Assembly (NCBI RefSeq): GCF_009646335.1
Contig: NZ_WJBU01000010.1
Span: 124,001-188,000 of the forward strand
Length of the DNA: 64,000 nucleotides
Reading direction: 5' to 3'
DNA from: Caenimonas koreensis DSM 17982
Lineage (GTDB): Bacteria; Pseudomonadota; Gammaproteobacteria; Burkholderiales; Burkholderiaceae_C
Positions 8,555 through 16,924 of the stretch are shown here, in pieces. Numbering within the stretch: position 1 is the first letter of the stretch; every line of letters starts with the position of its first letter. The notes below the pieces were generated by a model. It did not search any database, had not been told where the DNA came from, and saw nothing but the letters and a program-made list of their open reading frames with translations. Made by a program: the position numbers and the translations under genes.

Positions 8555-10105
8555 ATGACCGCGCCCCAGGACAAGTTTGAAGACACGGCCAGCACAGGCG
8601 GCACCACCGCCCGAAAGCTCACGCCCTTTGGCGGCTACTTCACCAACAAGGAGCCCGGCCACGACAAGGAGCTGACGGAAGTCGGCCCGGGCACGCCGAC
8701 GGGTGAGTACATGCGCCGCTTCTGGCACCCCGTCTGCATGACGATGGAGCTGACGGATACGCCGCGCTTCCTGAAGATCCTGGGTGAAGAGCTGGTGTGC
8801 TTTCGCGATCACAGCGGCCACATCGGCCTGCTGCATGCGCACTGCGTGCATCGCGGTGCATCGCTCGAATACGGAAAGATCCAGGAGCACGGCATCTCGT
8901 GCTGCTACCACGGCATGGTGTTCGATGTGGACGGCACGTGTTTGCGCGTGCCCTTCCCGGAAGGTGAAGAGGAAGAGGGCGAGCGCTATCGCTGCTCGAT
9001 CCGCCAGGGCGCGTACAAGACCGTGGAGCATCACGGCCTGGTGTTCGCCTACATGGGCCCGCCCGACCAGGAGCCGCCGTTTCCCGAGTGGGAGGGCAAC
9101 TTCACCGTGGCCGATGGCGACGAGCTGGTGCCTTACAGCAACTTCCAGCATTGCAACTGGCTGCAGGTGCAGGACAACTCGGCAGACAACTATCACACGA
9201 TGGCGCTGCACGCGAAGGTGCAGGTGACCGGCGAGCATTACCAGGGCACCACGTTCGATGAAGTGGGCGCCGCCTCGATGGAAGTGCCGCCCGACATGCA
9301 CTTTGTGCCGATCCATGGCGGCCGCGGCCTGGCCTGCTCGGGCGCGCGCCGCTCGGACGACGGCCACATGTACATCCGCGTGCAGCATCAAGTGCTGCCC
9401 AACCTCAGCCTGCATGCGTACACGTCGGAAGACGGCCACAAGAAAAAGCTGTTCGGCCGCTTCCACATGATCCGCTGGACGGTGCCGGTGGATGACGTCA
9501 ACACGAAGATGGTGGGCTGGCGCGTGATGGGCCCGGGCATCGACACGCGCGGTGTCGGCGACAAGGCCCTGGTGGGTTACGAAACCATCGACTTCCTCGA
9601 AGGCCAGGTGGCCATGCGCAGGCCGCAGCGCTTTGGCGACTACAAGCTCGAAGACATGCCGCCCATTCCGGGTGATCACCGCGCACGCCCCAACTACAAG
9701 GACTGCCAGTACGCACCGGGCGACTACGAGGCGATCATCAGCCAGCGACCCATTGCGATTCACGCGCTGGAGAACCCGACGAAGTTTGACGCGGGCCTGT
9801 ACATGTTCCGCAAGCTGTTGCGCGACGCGGTGCGCGGCACGAACCCGAAGGCCGGCCCGGAGCAATTCGCGGCGTGGCTGCGCGAGTGTGGCGGAGCACC
9901 CAACAGCTATTGCTCGGGCAATGTGTTCGAGCTGCCCGTGGGCCGCACCAAGGAAGAAGAAGTGACGCTGCGCCGCCATCTGGCGCGGCAAGTCGTGGCG
10001 ATCCTCACGGAATCAGACACCTTGAAGGGCGCAGAGCGCGAAAGCTTTGTGAAGGCGAGGCTGGAGGTGCTGCAGCAGGACGTGCTCGCGCGGCGGCAGG
10101 CATGA
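8555..10105 (+). CDS. Rieske non-heme iron oxygenase, large subunit (phthalate dioxygenase-like)
   Basis: A 516 aa aromatic ring-hydroxylating oxygenase. The Rieske cluster ligands are C97-x-H99 and C116-x2-H119. The mononuclear iron site is in QDNSADNYHTMALH near residues 204-217. The single-subunit architecture with a separate VanB/phthalate-reductase-like partner suggests a phthalate-dioxygenase-type two-component system. The next gene overlaps by 4 bases and encodes that reductase. The substrate cannot be fixed from sequence; a carboxylated aromatic is likely. Confidence 0.88.
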   Translation: MTAPQDKFEDTASTGGTTARKLTPFGGYFTNKEPGHDKELTEVGPGTPTGEYMRRFWHPVCMTMELTDTPRFLKILGEELVCFRDHSGHIGLLHAHCVHRGASLEYGKIQEHGISCCYHGMVFDVDGTCLRVPFPEGEEEEGERYRCSIRQGAYKTVEHHGLVFAYMGPPDQEPPFPEWEGNFTVADGDELVPYSNFQHCNWLQVQDNSADNYHTMALHAKVQVTGEHYQGTTFDEVGAASMEVPPDMHFVPIHGGRGLACSGARRSDDGHMYIRVQHQVLPNLSLHAYTSEDGHKKKLFGRFHMIRWTVPVDDVNTKMVGWRVMGPGIDTRGVGDKALVGYETIDFLEGQVAMRRPQRFGDYKLEDMPPIPGDHRARPNYKDCQYAPGDYEAIISQRPIAIHALENPTKFDAGLYMFRKLLRDAVRGTNPKAGPEQFAAWLRECGGAPNSYCSGNVFELPVGRTKEEEVTLRRHLARQVVAILTESDTLKGAERESFVKARLEVLQQDVLARRQA

Positions 10106-11103
10106 GTGTTGCGCTGCCCGAAGCGTTGATCGATGTCGAGGCCGCGGCTGCGCCCTTGCTGCGTCTGCGCGTGCAGGCGATCCGCATGCAGGCGGAGGGC
10201 ATCCACGCTTTTGAGCTGGTCGATGCGGATGGCACTGAACTTCCGCCCGTGGCCGCGGGCGCGCATGTCGATGTTCATTTGCGCGGCGGTCTCGTACGCT
10301 CGTATTCGCTCGCCGGCGACCCGGCGGACCGCACAACATGGACGCTGGGCGTACTGCGTGAAGCCAACGGCCAGGGCGGATCGAAAGCGATGCACGAGAG
10401 CGTGCGAGTCGGCGAGTTGCTGACGGTGAGCCATCCGCGCAATGCATTTGCGCTCATGCCGCAGGCCGCACACACAGTGCTGCTGGCCGGTGGCGTCGGC
10501 ATCACGCCGATCAAGGCGATGGCGCATGCGCTGGCTGCTCAAGGCGCATCGTTCGAGCTGCATTACTGCGCGCGCACGCCGCGCCACGCAGCGTTCACGC
10601 GCGAGTTGCAGGCGATCGTGCCGCCGGGCAGGTTGCACTTCCACTTCGACAACGGCGTGCCGGGCCAAGGGCTCGACATTGCCGGCGTGCTTCTGAAACA
10701 AGCCGGTGGCGCACACCTGTACTACTGCGGCCCCGCCGGCTTCATGAAGGCATGCGCCGAGGCCAGCACACACTGGTCGCCGGGCAGCGTGCACTTCGAA
10801 CACTTCAAGCCGCCGGAGCCTGCGCCCAGGGCGGTTGCAGATGGCAGCTTTGAAGTGCGCCTTGCACGCCGTGGCATCACATTGCCGGTGTTGCCAGAGC
10901 AGACCATCGTGCGGGCCATCGAGCTTGCGGGCTTTCGCGTGCCCACCTCGTGCCTGTCGGGCCTGTGCGGCTCGTGCAAGGTCAACTACCTCGAAGGCGA
11001 GGTGGAACACAACGACTACATCCTGAGCGACGAAGAAAAAACCCGCTGCCTCACGCTGTGTGTTTCGCGGGCCCGCAGCCCGATGCTTGTGCTTGATCTC
11101 TGA
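10102..11103 (+). CDS. VanB/phthalate-type oxidoreductase (FMN, NAD, 2Fe-2S)
   Basis: Electron-transfer partner of the Rieske oxygenase. From ATG 10102 (overlapping the oxygenase stop as ATGA) it is 333 aa. In order: an FMN domain with RSYSLAG, an NAD domain with GGVGITPIKAM and YYCGPAGFM, and a C-terminal plant-type ferredoxin with CLSGLCGSC and a final cysteine in LTLCVSR. This order is that of the phthalate dioxygenase reductase family. A longer reading frame upstream only overlaps the oxygenase gene. Confidence 0.9.
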   Translation: MSVALPEALIDVEAAAAPLLRLRVQAIRMQAEGIHAFELVDADGTELPPVAAGAHVDVHLRGGLVRSYSLAGDPADRTTWTLGVLREANGQGGSKAMHESVRVGELLTVSHPRNAFALMPQAAHTVLLAGGVGITPIKAMAHALAAQGASFELHYCARTPRHAAFTRELQAIVPPGRLHFHFDNGVPGQGLDIAGVLLKQAGGAHLYYCGPAGFMKACAEASTHWSPGSVHFEHFKPPEPAPRAVADGSFEVRLARRGITLPVLPEQTIVRAIELAGFRVPTSCLSGLCGSCKVNYLEGEVEHNDYILSDEEKTRCLTLCVSRARSPMLVLDL

Positions 11104-11136
11104 ATTGCCAGTCACTTCTTCTTGCGAAAGAACATC

Positions 11137-11949
11137 ATGCTCGACAAAGTCAAAAACCACTCGATCTACCAACCCACGCAACCCGGCCTCACGTTCCCGC
11201 AGGTGCCTGAGTTCGACAACTTTGAAGCAGATCGCCTGCACCGCAAGCAGCGGCTCGTGGCAGCGTGCCGCGCCTTCGCGATGGAAAAGCTCGACTATGG
11301 TTTTGCCGGCCACCTGACCATTCGCGACCCGGAGCATCCAGAGCTCTACTGGACCAACCCGATGTGCGTTCACTTCGCGCAAGTGAAGGTGTCCAACCTC
11401 ATCCTCGCAGACCACAAAGGCCGCGTCGTTGAAGGCAACTACGCCATCAACCGCGCCGGGTTCGTTCTGCATGCGGCCGTGCATGAGGCGCACCCGGACA
11501 TCGTTGCGATGTGCCACGCGCACACGGTGTACGGTACCGCGTTCGCTGCGCTGGGTCGCCCGCTCGATCCGATCTCGCAAGACGCGGCGGCCTTTTTTGA
11601 AGATCATGTCGTGATCAAGGACGAGGCGGGCCAGGTGGCGGTGGAAGAGAGCGCGGGCCTGGCCGTTTGCGACTGGTTCAAGGGCGTGAAAGCCGCCATC
11701 CACCAGAACCACGGACTGCTCACTGCCAGCCGCCACAGCATTGAAGCCGCGGCCTTCTGGTTCATTGCGCTGGAGCGCTGCTGCCGCCAGCAGTTGCTGG
11801 TCGAGGCCTCGGGGCACAAGCCCGTGATGGTGTCGCCGGAGCGCTCGCGCTACAGCCGCGAGCATGTGGGCTCGGAGTACATCGGCTGGCTGCACTTCCA
11901 GCCGATCTATGAGCACCTGGCGGCCACGCAGCCGGACATGTTCAACTAG
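11137..11949 (+). CDS. Class II aldolase/adducin family protein
   Basis: 270 aa from ATG 11137; a TTG at 11122 is also in frame. The fold is that of fuculose-1-phosphate aldolase, with zinc ligands in CHAHTVYG and a later histidine in IHQNHGLLT. In aromatic pathways members of this family act as decarboxylases, for example on dihydroxyphthalates. Here it lies between an oxygenase/reductase pair and their regulator, so a decarboxylase or aldolase step after ring oxidation is inferred. The actual reaction is unknown. Confidence 0.8.
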   Translation: MLDKVKNHSIYQPTQPGLTFPQVPEFDNFEADRLHRKQRLVAACRAFAMEKLDYGFAGHLTIRDPEHPELYWTNPMCVHFAQVKVSNLILADHKGRVVEGNYAINRAGFVLHAAVHEAHPDIVAMCHAHTVYGTAFAALGRPLDPISQDAAAFFEDHVVIKDEAGQVAVEESAGLAVCDWFKGVKAAIHQNHGLLTASRHSIEAAAFWFIALERCCRQQLLVEASGHKPVMVSPERSRYSREHVGSEYIGWLHFQPIYEHLAATQPDMFN

Positions 11950-11976
11950 GGGCCTGTATTCACAAGCCTTTCCTGC

Positions 11977-12657
11977 ATGCGCCTGCAACCAGAAAATCTT
12001 CCGACCCGCAGCGACTTTGTCGAGACGGTTTACAACGTGTTGGTGCATGCCATCACCGACGGCTCGCTCGCGCCGGGTGAACGCATCACGCAGGAAGAAA
12101 TTGCGGCGCAGCTGCATGTGTCGCGCTCGCCGGTGTTGCAGGCGCTGCGCCTGTTGAAGAAAGACGGCCTGATCGAAGACGCACCGGGCCGTGGTGTGCA
12201 GGTAGCGCCGCTGAACCCGCAGTGGGTGGGCAGCCTCTACGAAGTGCGTGGCGCGCTCGATTCGCTGGCTGCGCGGCTCGCTGCGCAGGCGCGGGCGAAG
12301 ATTGATCCGGCCGTGATCGAGCAGGGCAGGCTCAGCACTCAAAGCGGCGACCTCAAACGCATCATCGACGCGGACATTGCTTTTCACCACGCGATCTACG
12401 CTGCGTCGGGCAACCCACTGATCGGCGAAAGTGCAGACCGCTATTGGGTGCACTTGCGCCGTGTGATGGGCGCCGTGCATCGCGGCACCTTGCAGCGCTC
12501 CGCTATCTGGGACGAGCACCAGGCCATCGCCGATGCGATTGCGCGTGGGGACGTGGCCCGCGCGGTGTTGCTCACCGAGCAGCACATCACGCGTGCCAAG
12601 ACCAATCTGGTCGCCCAGCTCACGGACAAGCTGGCGCACGATATGGCCGGTGCATAG
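11977..12657 (+). CDS. GntR-family regulator, FCD class
   Basis: A 226 aa regulator with an N-terminal winged helix (ITQEEIAAQLHVSRSPVLQALR) and an all-helical FCD ligand domain with metal-binding histidines (AFHHAIY, DEHQAIADAI). It is the last gene of the oxygenase operon. It probably senses the pathway substrate or an intermediate and releases the CTCTGTATACAGAG palindrome in front of the operon. Its 3' end forms the left edge of the duplicated segment that follows. Confidence 0.88.
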   Translation: MRLQPENLPTRSDFVETVYNVLVHAITDGSLAPGERITQEEIAAQLHVSRSPVLQALRLLKKDGLIEDAPGRGVQVAPLNPQWVGSLYEVRGALDSLAARLAAQARAKIDPAVIEQGRLSTQSGDLKRIIDADIAFHHAIYAASGNPLIGESADRYWVHLRRVMGAVHRGTLQRSAIWDEHQAIADAIARGDVARAVLLTEQHITRAKTNLVAQLTDKLAHDMAGA

Positions 12658-12975
12658 CACGTCCTGAGCGTCCAGGAGCTGCGCCATTGGTCTGCGGAAC
12701 GAAGTAGTGCGGGCGGTTACTCAGGGCTGTCTACCTACTGGAGCGCATGCCTTGCCAGTGAAATCCGTTACGCCGATACGCACCTCATCACCTGCCTCGC
12801 GAGCATCGTGCGATGGCAAATCGCCAGTTGCCGGCGACAGGCCACTCGAACTGCCGCAGCCATTGACGCCGCAGGCCGATGGCCTTCCACCACTGCGGCT
12901 TCATGTCGCAGACGCTGCACCTGAACCGCAAGGTGCCAACGCAGACAAGGCGGCCAAAGCAGGCAATACAGAAAA
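12640..12975 (+). repeat. Long direct repeat, copy 1 (leader and 5' end of tandem gene A)
   Basis: This stretch aligns with 14755-15090 at a constant offset of 2115 bases. Identity is very high across the untranslated leader and about the first 80 codons, then falls sharply. It starts inside the last codons of the GntR gene, showing where the ancestral duplication began. The right boundary is approximate because similarity fades gradually. Confidence 0.85.
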
Positions 12976-14704
12976 GAACAGGGCAAAAAAGCAGCGCCAG
13001 AAGGCAAACAAGGCGAGCATGGCGAACCGGCCGCTAGCCAAGCTGAGCGCGCAGGTGGCGGAGTGCTCTGCATCCGCAGGTTCCCGACGCCGCTTTCTCA
13101 TGACGAGCGCAGATGGAGAACTCACTTTCTCAGACCGGTTCCTGGAGTTTTCTGAAGCTCAGAAACTAAAGAACCACTTGATTCGCGTCGTACAAGATGA
13201 ACTGCTGTTCGCCACTCGCCACCTGCCCTTCGCGCAGCGGTGGGCGCTGAACTATGAGCACTCGAGGCTTGCCAAGGTTTTGGTCTACGAATTCGCCGAA
13301 ACAGACCCTGCGTTCACGCGCGTGGGGGCAAAAGAGCTGCTCGTGCAAATCGGGGATGCGGTAACCCTTCAAGATCCCGCTGCGGTGGAAAAGCGCTGCC
13401 AGCGCATGAAGCTCGTGAGCCGCGCCATGGCCGACAAACGTATCCTGTACGGACAAGCACGGATCATGCATCTGTTCACTTGCATGGTTGAGGCAATCGA
13501 TAGCCTCTTGGTGGAACCGCAGCCCGAACCCCGCCCGATAGGGCCGATCCATTCGCGAAGCGACATCGACGCACTTTTTTCATTTGCGATGGATGAGACC
13601 GCGTGGGATGTCGCTGAGACTTGCGCAGTCCACATTTCGAACCTGGTCCAGCTCGTCTGCCTTGCCCGCCGGGATTTCGACGTGGCGCAGTATCTGATGG
13701 AGTTTGCCATCCAGTTGCCTGAGGTCGCGGCAAATCAGGACGAATCAGAGATTCTGGAAACCCTGTCGGTGGGGTTGCTGGTTTTGCAGTCGCCTCAATT
13801 CCTGCGCAAGCTTGTCGTGACCCAGGAGGAACTCAAGTGGATCCAGGCTCATATTGCAGTGCTCGTCGGATATCTGGGTGAGTCTATGACGGTGGATCAA
13901 GCGCACCGTCAACAAATTCGTCCGAGTCACTTCAATCGAGGCGCTACGGTCGAGCGTGTTTCCATGCCGTTCATAGAGACAGATCGGGGCAAAAATCTTG
14001 CAGCCAAATTGCTGGAAATGACGCGATGCTTGACCCTCGTCAATGACGCAGAAACCCGCATCGAAAAATTGGTTGAATTGGAGCAGAGCCTTCAACGTGT
14101 CGATTCGCAGATTGACTTTGAAGGAATGCCTCTGGACGAATTGCTGGACGCGTTCGTTCCCCAAACACGCCAACAGAGCGATGTGACGCATCTACACGAG
14201 CCCAGATTGCTGGCGTATGTTGACGGCGCGCCGGGTGGTGAAGAGGCAGACGGCAAGGCGCCGCCCGCTGTAGAGGCGCTTGCTGCTGCCGGGTCGGCGG
14301 ATGCCGGGCAAGCACCGGCACTGGCGCCGGAAGAGACCCTGGAATATTGGCTAGCCAAATGGCAGGCGCTCAAGCGCAAATACCCAGGCAGGAGCGGCCC
14401 GGGTGCTGCGAGCAGGACGCAGCCTTCGCAGCCAGAACAACAGGCCGAGGTGAAATACGCTGGCCCGACCGCCAGTGCCGTGTCTGCATCCGAGCCTGAC
14501 TCCAGAAGCAAGCAGCCGGGGTCAAAGCCGCGAGCCAGTGGTTACCAGCATCATCTGCCCAAAGCAGACAAACACTTGCCCAACACCGTCAGCAAGGCGC
14601 GGATGAAGGCGATCTTCGAGCGCAAAGGCAAGAAGTACACGCCGGAAATGCGTCGCAAGGCCCTGGAGCGGATTCGCGAACAAACTGTTCAGGTCGTCGA
14701 CTGA
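12707..14704 (+). CDS. Large unrecognised protein, tandem copy A
   Basis: 665 aa from a GTG at 12707, the only usable start before residue 100; a TGA at 12665 closes the frame upstream. I do not recognise the family. Residues 1-75 are Ser/Pro/Thr-rich and nearly identical to the next gene. Residues 75-105 are Lys/Ala-rich. A mostly helical body follows with HLPFAQRWAL, IGPIHSRSDIDALFSF and LPEVAANQDESEILE, then FVPQTRQQS, a Pro/Ala/Glu-rich linker, and a basic tail (YQHHLPKADKHLP, RMKAIFERKGKKYTPEMR). There are no signal peptide, membrane segment or catalytic motif. The Ser/Pro-rich start and modular body could suit a type III effector, but nothing proves it. Confidence 0.75.
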   Translation: MRAVTQGCLPTGAHALPVKSVTPIRTSSPASRASCDGKSPVAGDRPLELPQPLTPQADGLPPLRLHVADAAPEPQGANADKAAKAGNTEKNRAKKQRQKANKASMANRPLAKLSAQVAECSASAGSRRRFLMTSADGELTFSDRFLEFSEAQKLKNHLIRVVQDELLFATRHLPFAQRWALNYEHSRLAKVLVYEFAETDPAFTRVGAKELLVQIGDAVTLQDPAAVEKRCQRMKLVSRAMADKRILYGQARIMHLFTCMVEAIDSLLVEPQPEPRPIGPIHSRSDIDALFSFAMDETAWDVAETCAVHISNLVQLVCLARRDFDVAQYLMEFAIQLPEVAANQDESEILETLSVGLLVLQSPQFLRKLVVTQEELKWIQAHIAVLVGYLGESMTVDQAHRQQIRPSHFNRGATVERVSMPFIETDRGKNLAAKLLEMTRCLTLVNDAETRIEKLVELEQSLQRVDSQIDFEGMPLDELLDAFVPQTRQQSDVTHLHEPRLLAYVDGAPGGEEADGKAPPAVEALAAAGSADAGQAPALAPEETLEYWLAKWQALKRKYPGRSGPGAASRTQPSQPEQQAEVKYAGPTASAVSASEPDSRSKQPGSKPRASGYQHHLPKADKHLPNTVSKARMKAIFERKGKKYTPEMRRKALERIREQTVQVVD

Positions 14705-14712
14705 CCCGCTCG

Positions 14713-14740
14713 CCTCAGTTGTCCGGCTTGATCTGCGCAC
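14713..14740 (+). repeat. Scar: copy of the 3' end of the Bug gene between the tandem genes
   Basis: These 28 bases are identical to 16923-16950, which is the end of the Bug/TctC gene including its stop codon (on the minus strand). Here the fragment is isolated. It marks the junction formed when the segment from the GntR end to the Bug gene end was duplicated in tandem. Confidence 0.85.
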
Positions 14741-14754
14741 ACGCGACGATTTCC

Positions 14755-15090
14755 GAAATGGCGAATGCGCAGCACGCCCTGAACGTCCAGGCGCTCCGCC
14801 ATTGGTCTGCGGAACGAAGTAGTGCGGGCGGTCACTCAGGGCTGTCTACCTACTGGAGCGCATGCCGTGCAAGTGAAATCCGTTACGCCGATACGCACCC
14901 CATCAACTACCTCGCGAGCATCGTGCGATGGCAAATCGCCAGTTGCCGGCGACAGGCCGCTCGAACTGCCGCAGCCTTCGACGCCGCAGACCGATGGCCT
15001 TCCACCACTGCGGCTTCATGTCGCAGACGCTGCGCCCGGACCACAAAGCGCCAACGCAGACGAAGCAGCCAGAGCAGCCAAGGCGGCGAA
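14755..15090 (+). repeat. Long direct repeat, copy 2 (leader and 5' end of tandem gene B)
   Basis: Second copy of the 12640-12975 repeat. It includes a decayed version of the last codons of the GntR gene (14755-14772), the leader and the first 80 or so codons of gene B. Differences are scattered single bases with no frame disruption. Confidence 0.85.
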
Positions 15091-16825
15091 AAACAGGGCA
15101 AGTAAGGTGCGCAAGAAGGCGGCAAAGGAGCGACTGGCGCAAAGGCCACTAGCAAAGCTGGCCGCGCTGGTGGACGAAACCGCGGGGCACCCTGGCCCCC
15201 ACTTTCTCACGGTAAACGAGCATGCGGAGTTCGCCTTCAAGCCTGAGTTTTCGGCCGAGCATGACTATGAGCCTCTGCGCGACTGCCTGATTGCCACCAT
15301 CCGCAATGAGTTTGTTTTCGCAAGGCGTCACCTTCCGTTCGCGCAGCAATGGGCGTTGAGCGATGAAGGTATCGTGCTTTCCGAGATCATGGCCGACGAT
15401 TTCTTATTGAATGGCTTTGACGTGAAAGCTACAAATTCGCTGCTCGCGGATTTTAAGAAGGCGGCACGCCTTCAAACTCCCCGCGAGTTGCATGAAGTTT
15501 GGGGGGGACTGGTGCAGACCGATGCCGAACTTTGTCGGCTCGAAAGCTGGCTAGACTCCTTGCACCTGCAACGCCGGATTGGTTTGTTTACGATCGTGGT
15601 TGGAGGTATTGACGGCGTTCTTAAAAATGTGGCTATCGACGGCCCACCGATCGGGCCGATTGGCTCGCAAAGTGACGTCGATGCAATCTTTTCGTTTGTC
15701 CTGAAACCGGGTAAATCCATCACGGCTGCTGAAATTCAAGGGCACATATTCCAGGTTGCTCAACTCATCAGGCTGGCCAAGCGCGATACCGATGTGGCGC
15801 GGTACCTGCTGAAGTTTGCCTGTCAACTGCCTGATGTGGCGGCAGACCAGGAAGAAGCCGAGCTCCTGGAACTCTTGTGTGTGGCGCTGGTGGTATCACT
15901 GCCGGGCGCGCTGTTGCGTGAGCTTGTGGTGACGCAGAACGATCGCAAGTGGATCGAGGCTCATATCTTTGCTTTGGTCGGAGCTTTGCGTGACGTCACC
16001 TGGTGCGACTTCTCAATTGATGATGAAGATATAGAGATCGGTTTGCGCCGGGCGGACTTTGTTGGCACCAAATGCAGCGAGTACATCCAAACAGCACAAG
16101 GACAAGCTGTGGCCAGGAAGCTGTTGGCTGCTGTTGAAAACTTTACGGTCATACAAGACTGGGATCGCCGCATCGAACAACTCGTCAACCTGGAGGAAGA
16201 GCTGCATACCCTCGATTCGACGATCGACTTTGCCGAGATGCCCCTCGTCGAATTGCTGCAAACATTCGTTCCGCAAACGCGCCAAGAATCTGCTGTGACG
16301 CATTTGCCCGAGAGCAGAGCGTTGACTTTTTCGGGTGATGCCAAGGATGGTGCCTCGCCAAGTGGGCAAGAGGCAGGCGGCAAGACACCACCCGCAGTGC
16401 AGGCTGTGGCTGTGGCTGGGTTGCCAGAAGCCGCGCACGCACCGGCACTGGCGCCAGAAGAGACCTTGGCACATTGGCAGGCCGTATGGATGGCGTTCAA
16501 AGGCAAGCATGCGGCATGCGCTAAAGCCGTTGCTGCGCGCCAGGCGCAGCCGCCGCTACCTGATCTTGGGGGCGAGATGAAACATGAAGGTTTGCCAGCC
16601 GGTGCCGGGGCTGCATCCGATTCCGGACGCAGGCAGCCGGGCTCCAGGCCGCGGCCGACCGGCTACAACCACCATCTGCCCACAGGTGACAGACACCTGC
16701 CCAAGGCGGTTGTCAAAGCGCGGATGCAGGCCATCCTCGAGCGCAAGGGTGCCAAATACACCAAGGGAATGCGTGACGAGGTGCTGGAGCGCATCCATGC
16801 AAAAACGGTGGAAGTCGCTGACTGA
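14822..16825 (+). CDS. Large unrecognised protein, tandem copy B
   Basis: 667 aa from GTG 14822, in the same context as copy A. The order of blocks is the same: near-identical Ser/Pro-rich N-terminus, Lys/Ala-rich stretch, HLPFAQQWAL, IGPIGSQSDVDAIFSF, LPDVAADQEEAELLE, IDFAEMPLVELLQTF, FVPQTRQES, a Pro/Ala-rich linker and a basic tail (YNHHLPTGDRHLP, ARMQAILERKGAKYTKGMR). Between residues 110 and 480 it has diverged strongly from A, so the copies probably bind different targets. Base composition of the body looks less GC-rich than its neighbours, which hints at acquisition. Function unknown. Confidence 0.75.
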   Translation: MRAVTQGCLPTGAHAVQVKSVTPIRTPSTTSRASCDGKSPVAGDRPLELPQPSTPQTDGLPPLRLHVADAAPGPQSANADEAARAAKAAKNRASKVRKKAAKERLAQRPLAKLAALVDETAGHPGPHFLTVNEHAEFAFKPEFSAEHDYEPLRDCLIATIRNEFVFARRHLPFAQQWALSDEGIVLSEIMADDFLLNGFDVKATNSLLADFKKAARLQTPRELHEVWGGLVQTDAELCRLESWLDSLHLQRRIGLFTIVVGGIDGVLKNVAIDGPPIGPIGSQSDVDAIFSFVLKPGKSITAAEIQGHIFQVAQLIRLAKRDTDVARYLLKFACQLPDVAADQEEAELLELLCVALVVSLPGALLRELVVTQNDRKWIEAHIFALVGALRDVTWCDFSIDDEDIEIGLRRADFVGTKCSEYIQTAQGQAVARKLLAAVENFTVIQDWDRRIEQLVNLEEELHTLDSTIDFAEMPLVELLQTFVPQTRQESAVTHLPESRALTFSGDAKDGASPSGQEAGGKTPPAVQAVAVAGLPEAAHAPALAPEETLAHWQAVWMAFKGKHAACAKAVAARQAQPPLPDLGGEMKHEGLPAGAGAASDSGRRQPGSRPRPTGYNHHLPTGDRHLPKAVVKARMQAILERKGAKYTKGMRDEVLERIHAKTVEVAD

Positions 16826-16924
16826 CTCGCTCACCGGGCCGCAGCAAGACCTGCCGTCCTGACCACTGCCAGCGGCAGGCTCGCCATCTCAAGGCGGTGA
16901 TTGACTGCGTTTTGTTTGCCGCCC

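Noticed and set aside
9907..12687. 926-codon minus-strand frame
   Set aside because: Antisense to the oxygenase, reductase, aldolase and GntR genes, all with strong family motifs; the product has no recognisable motif.
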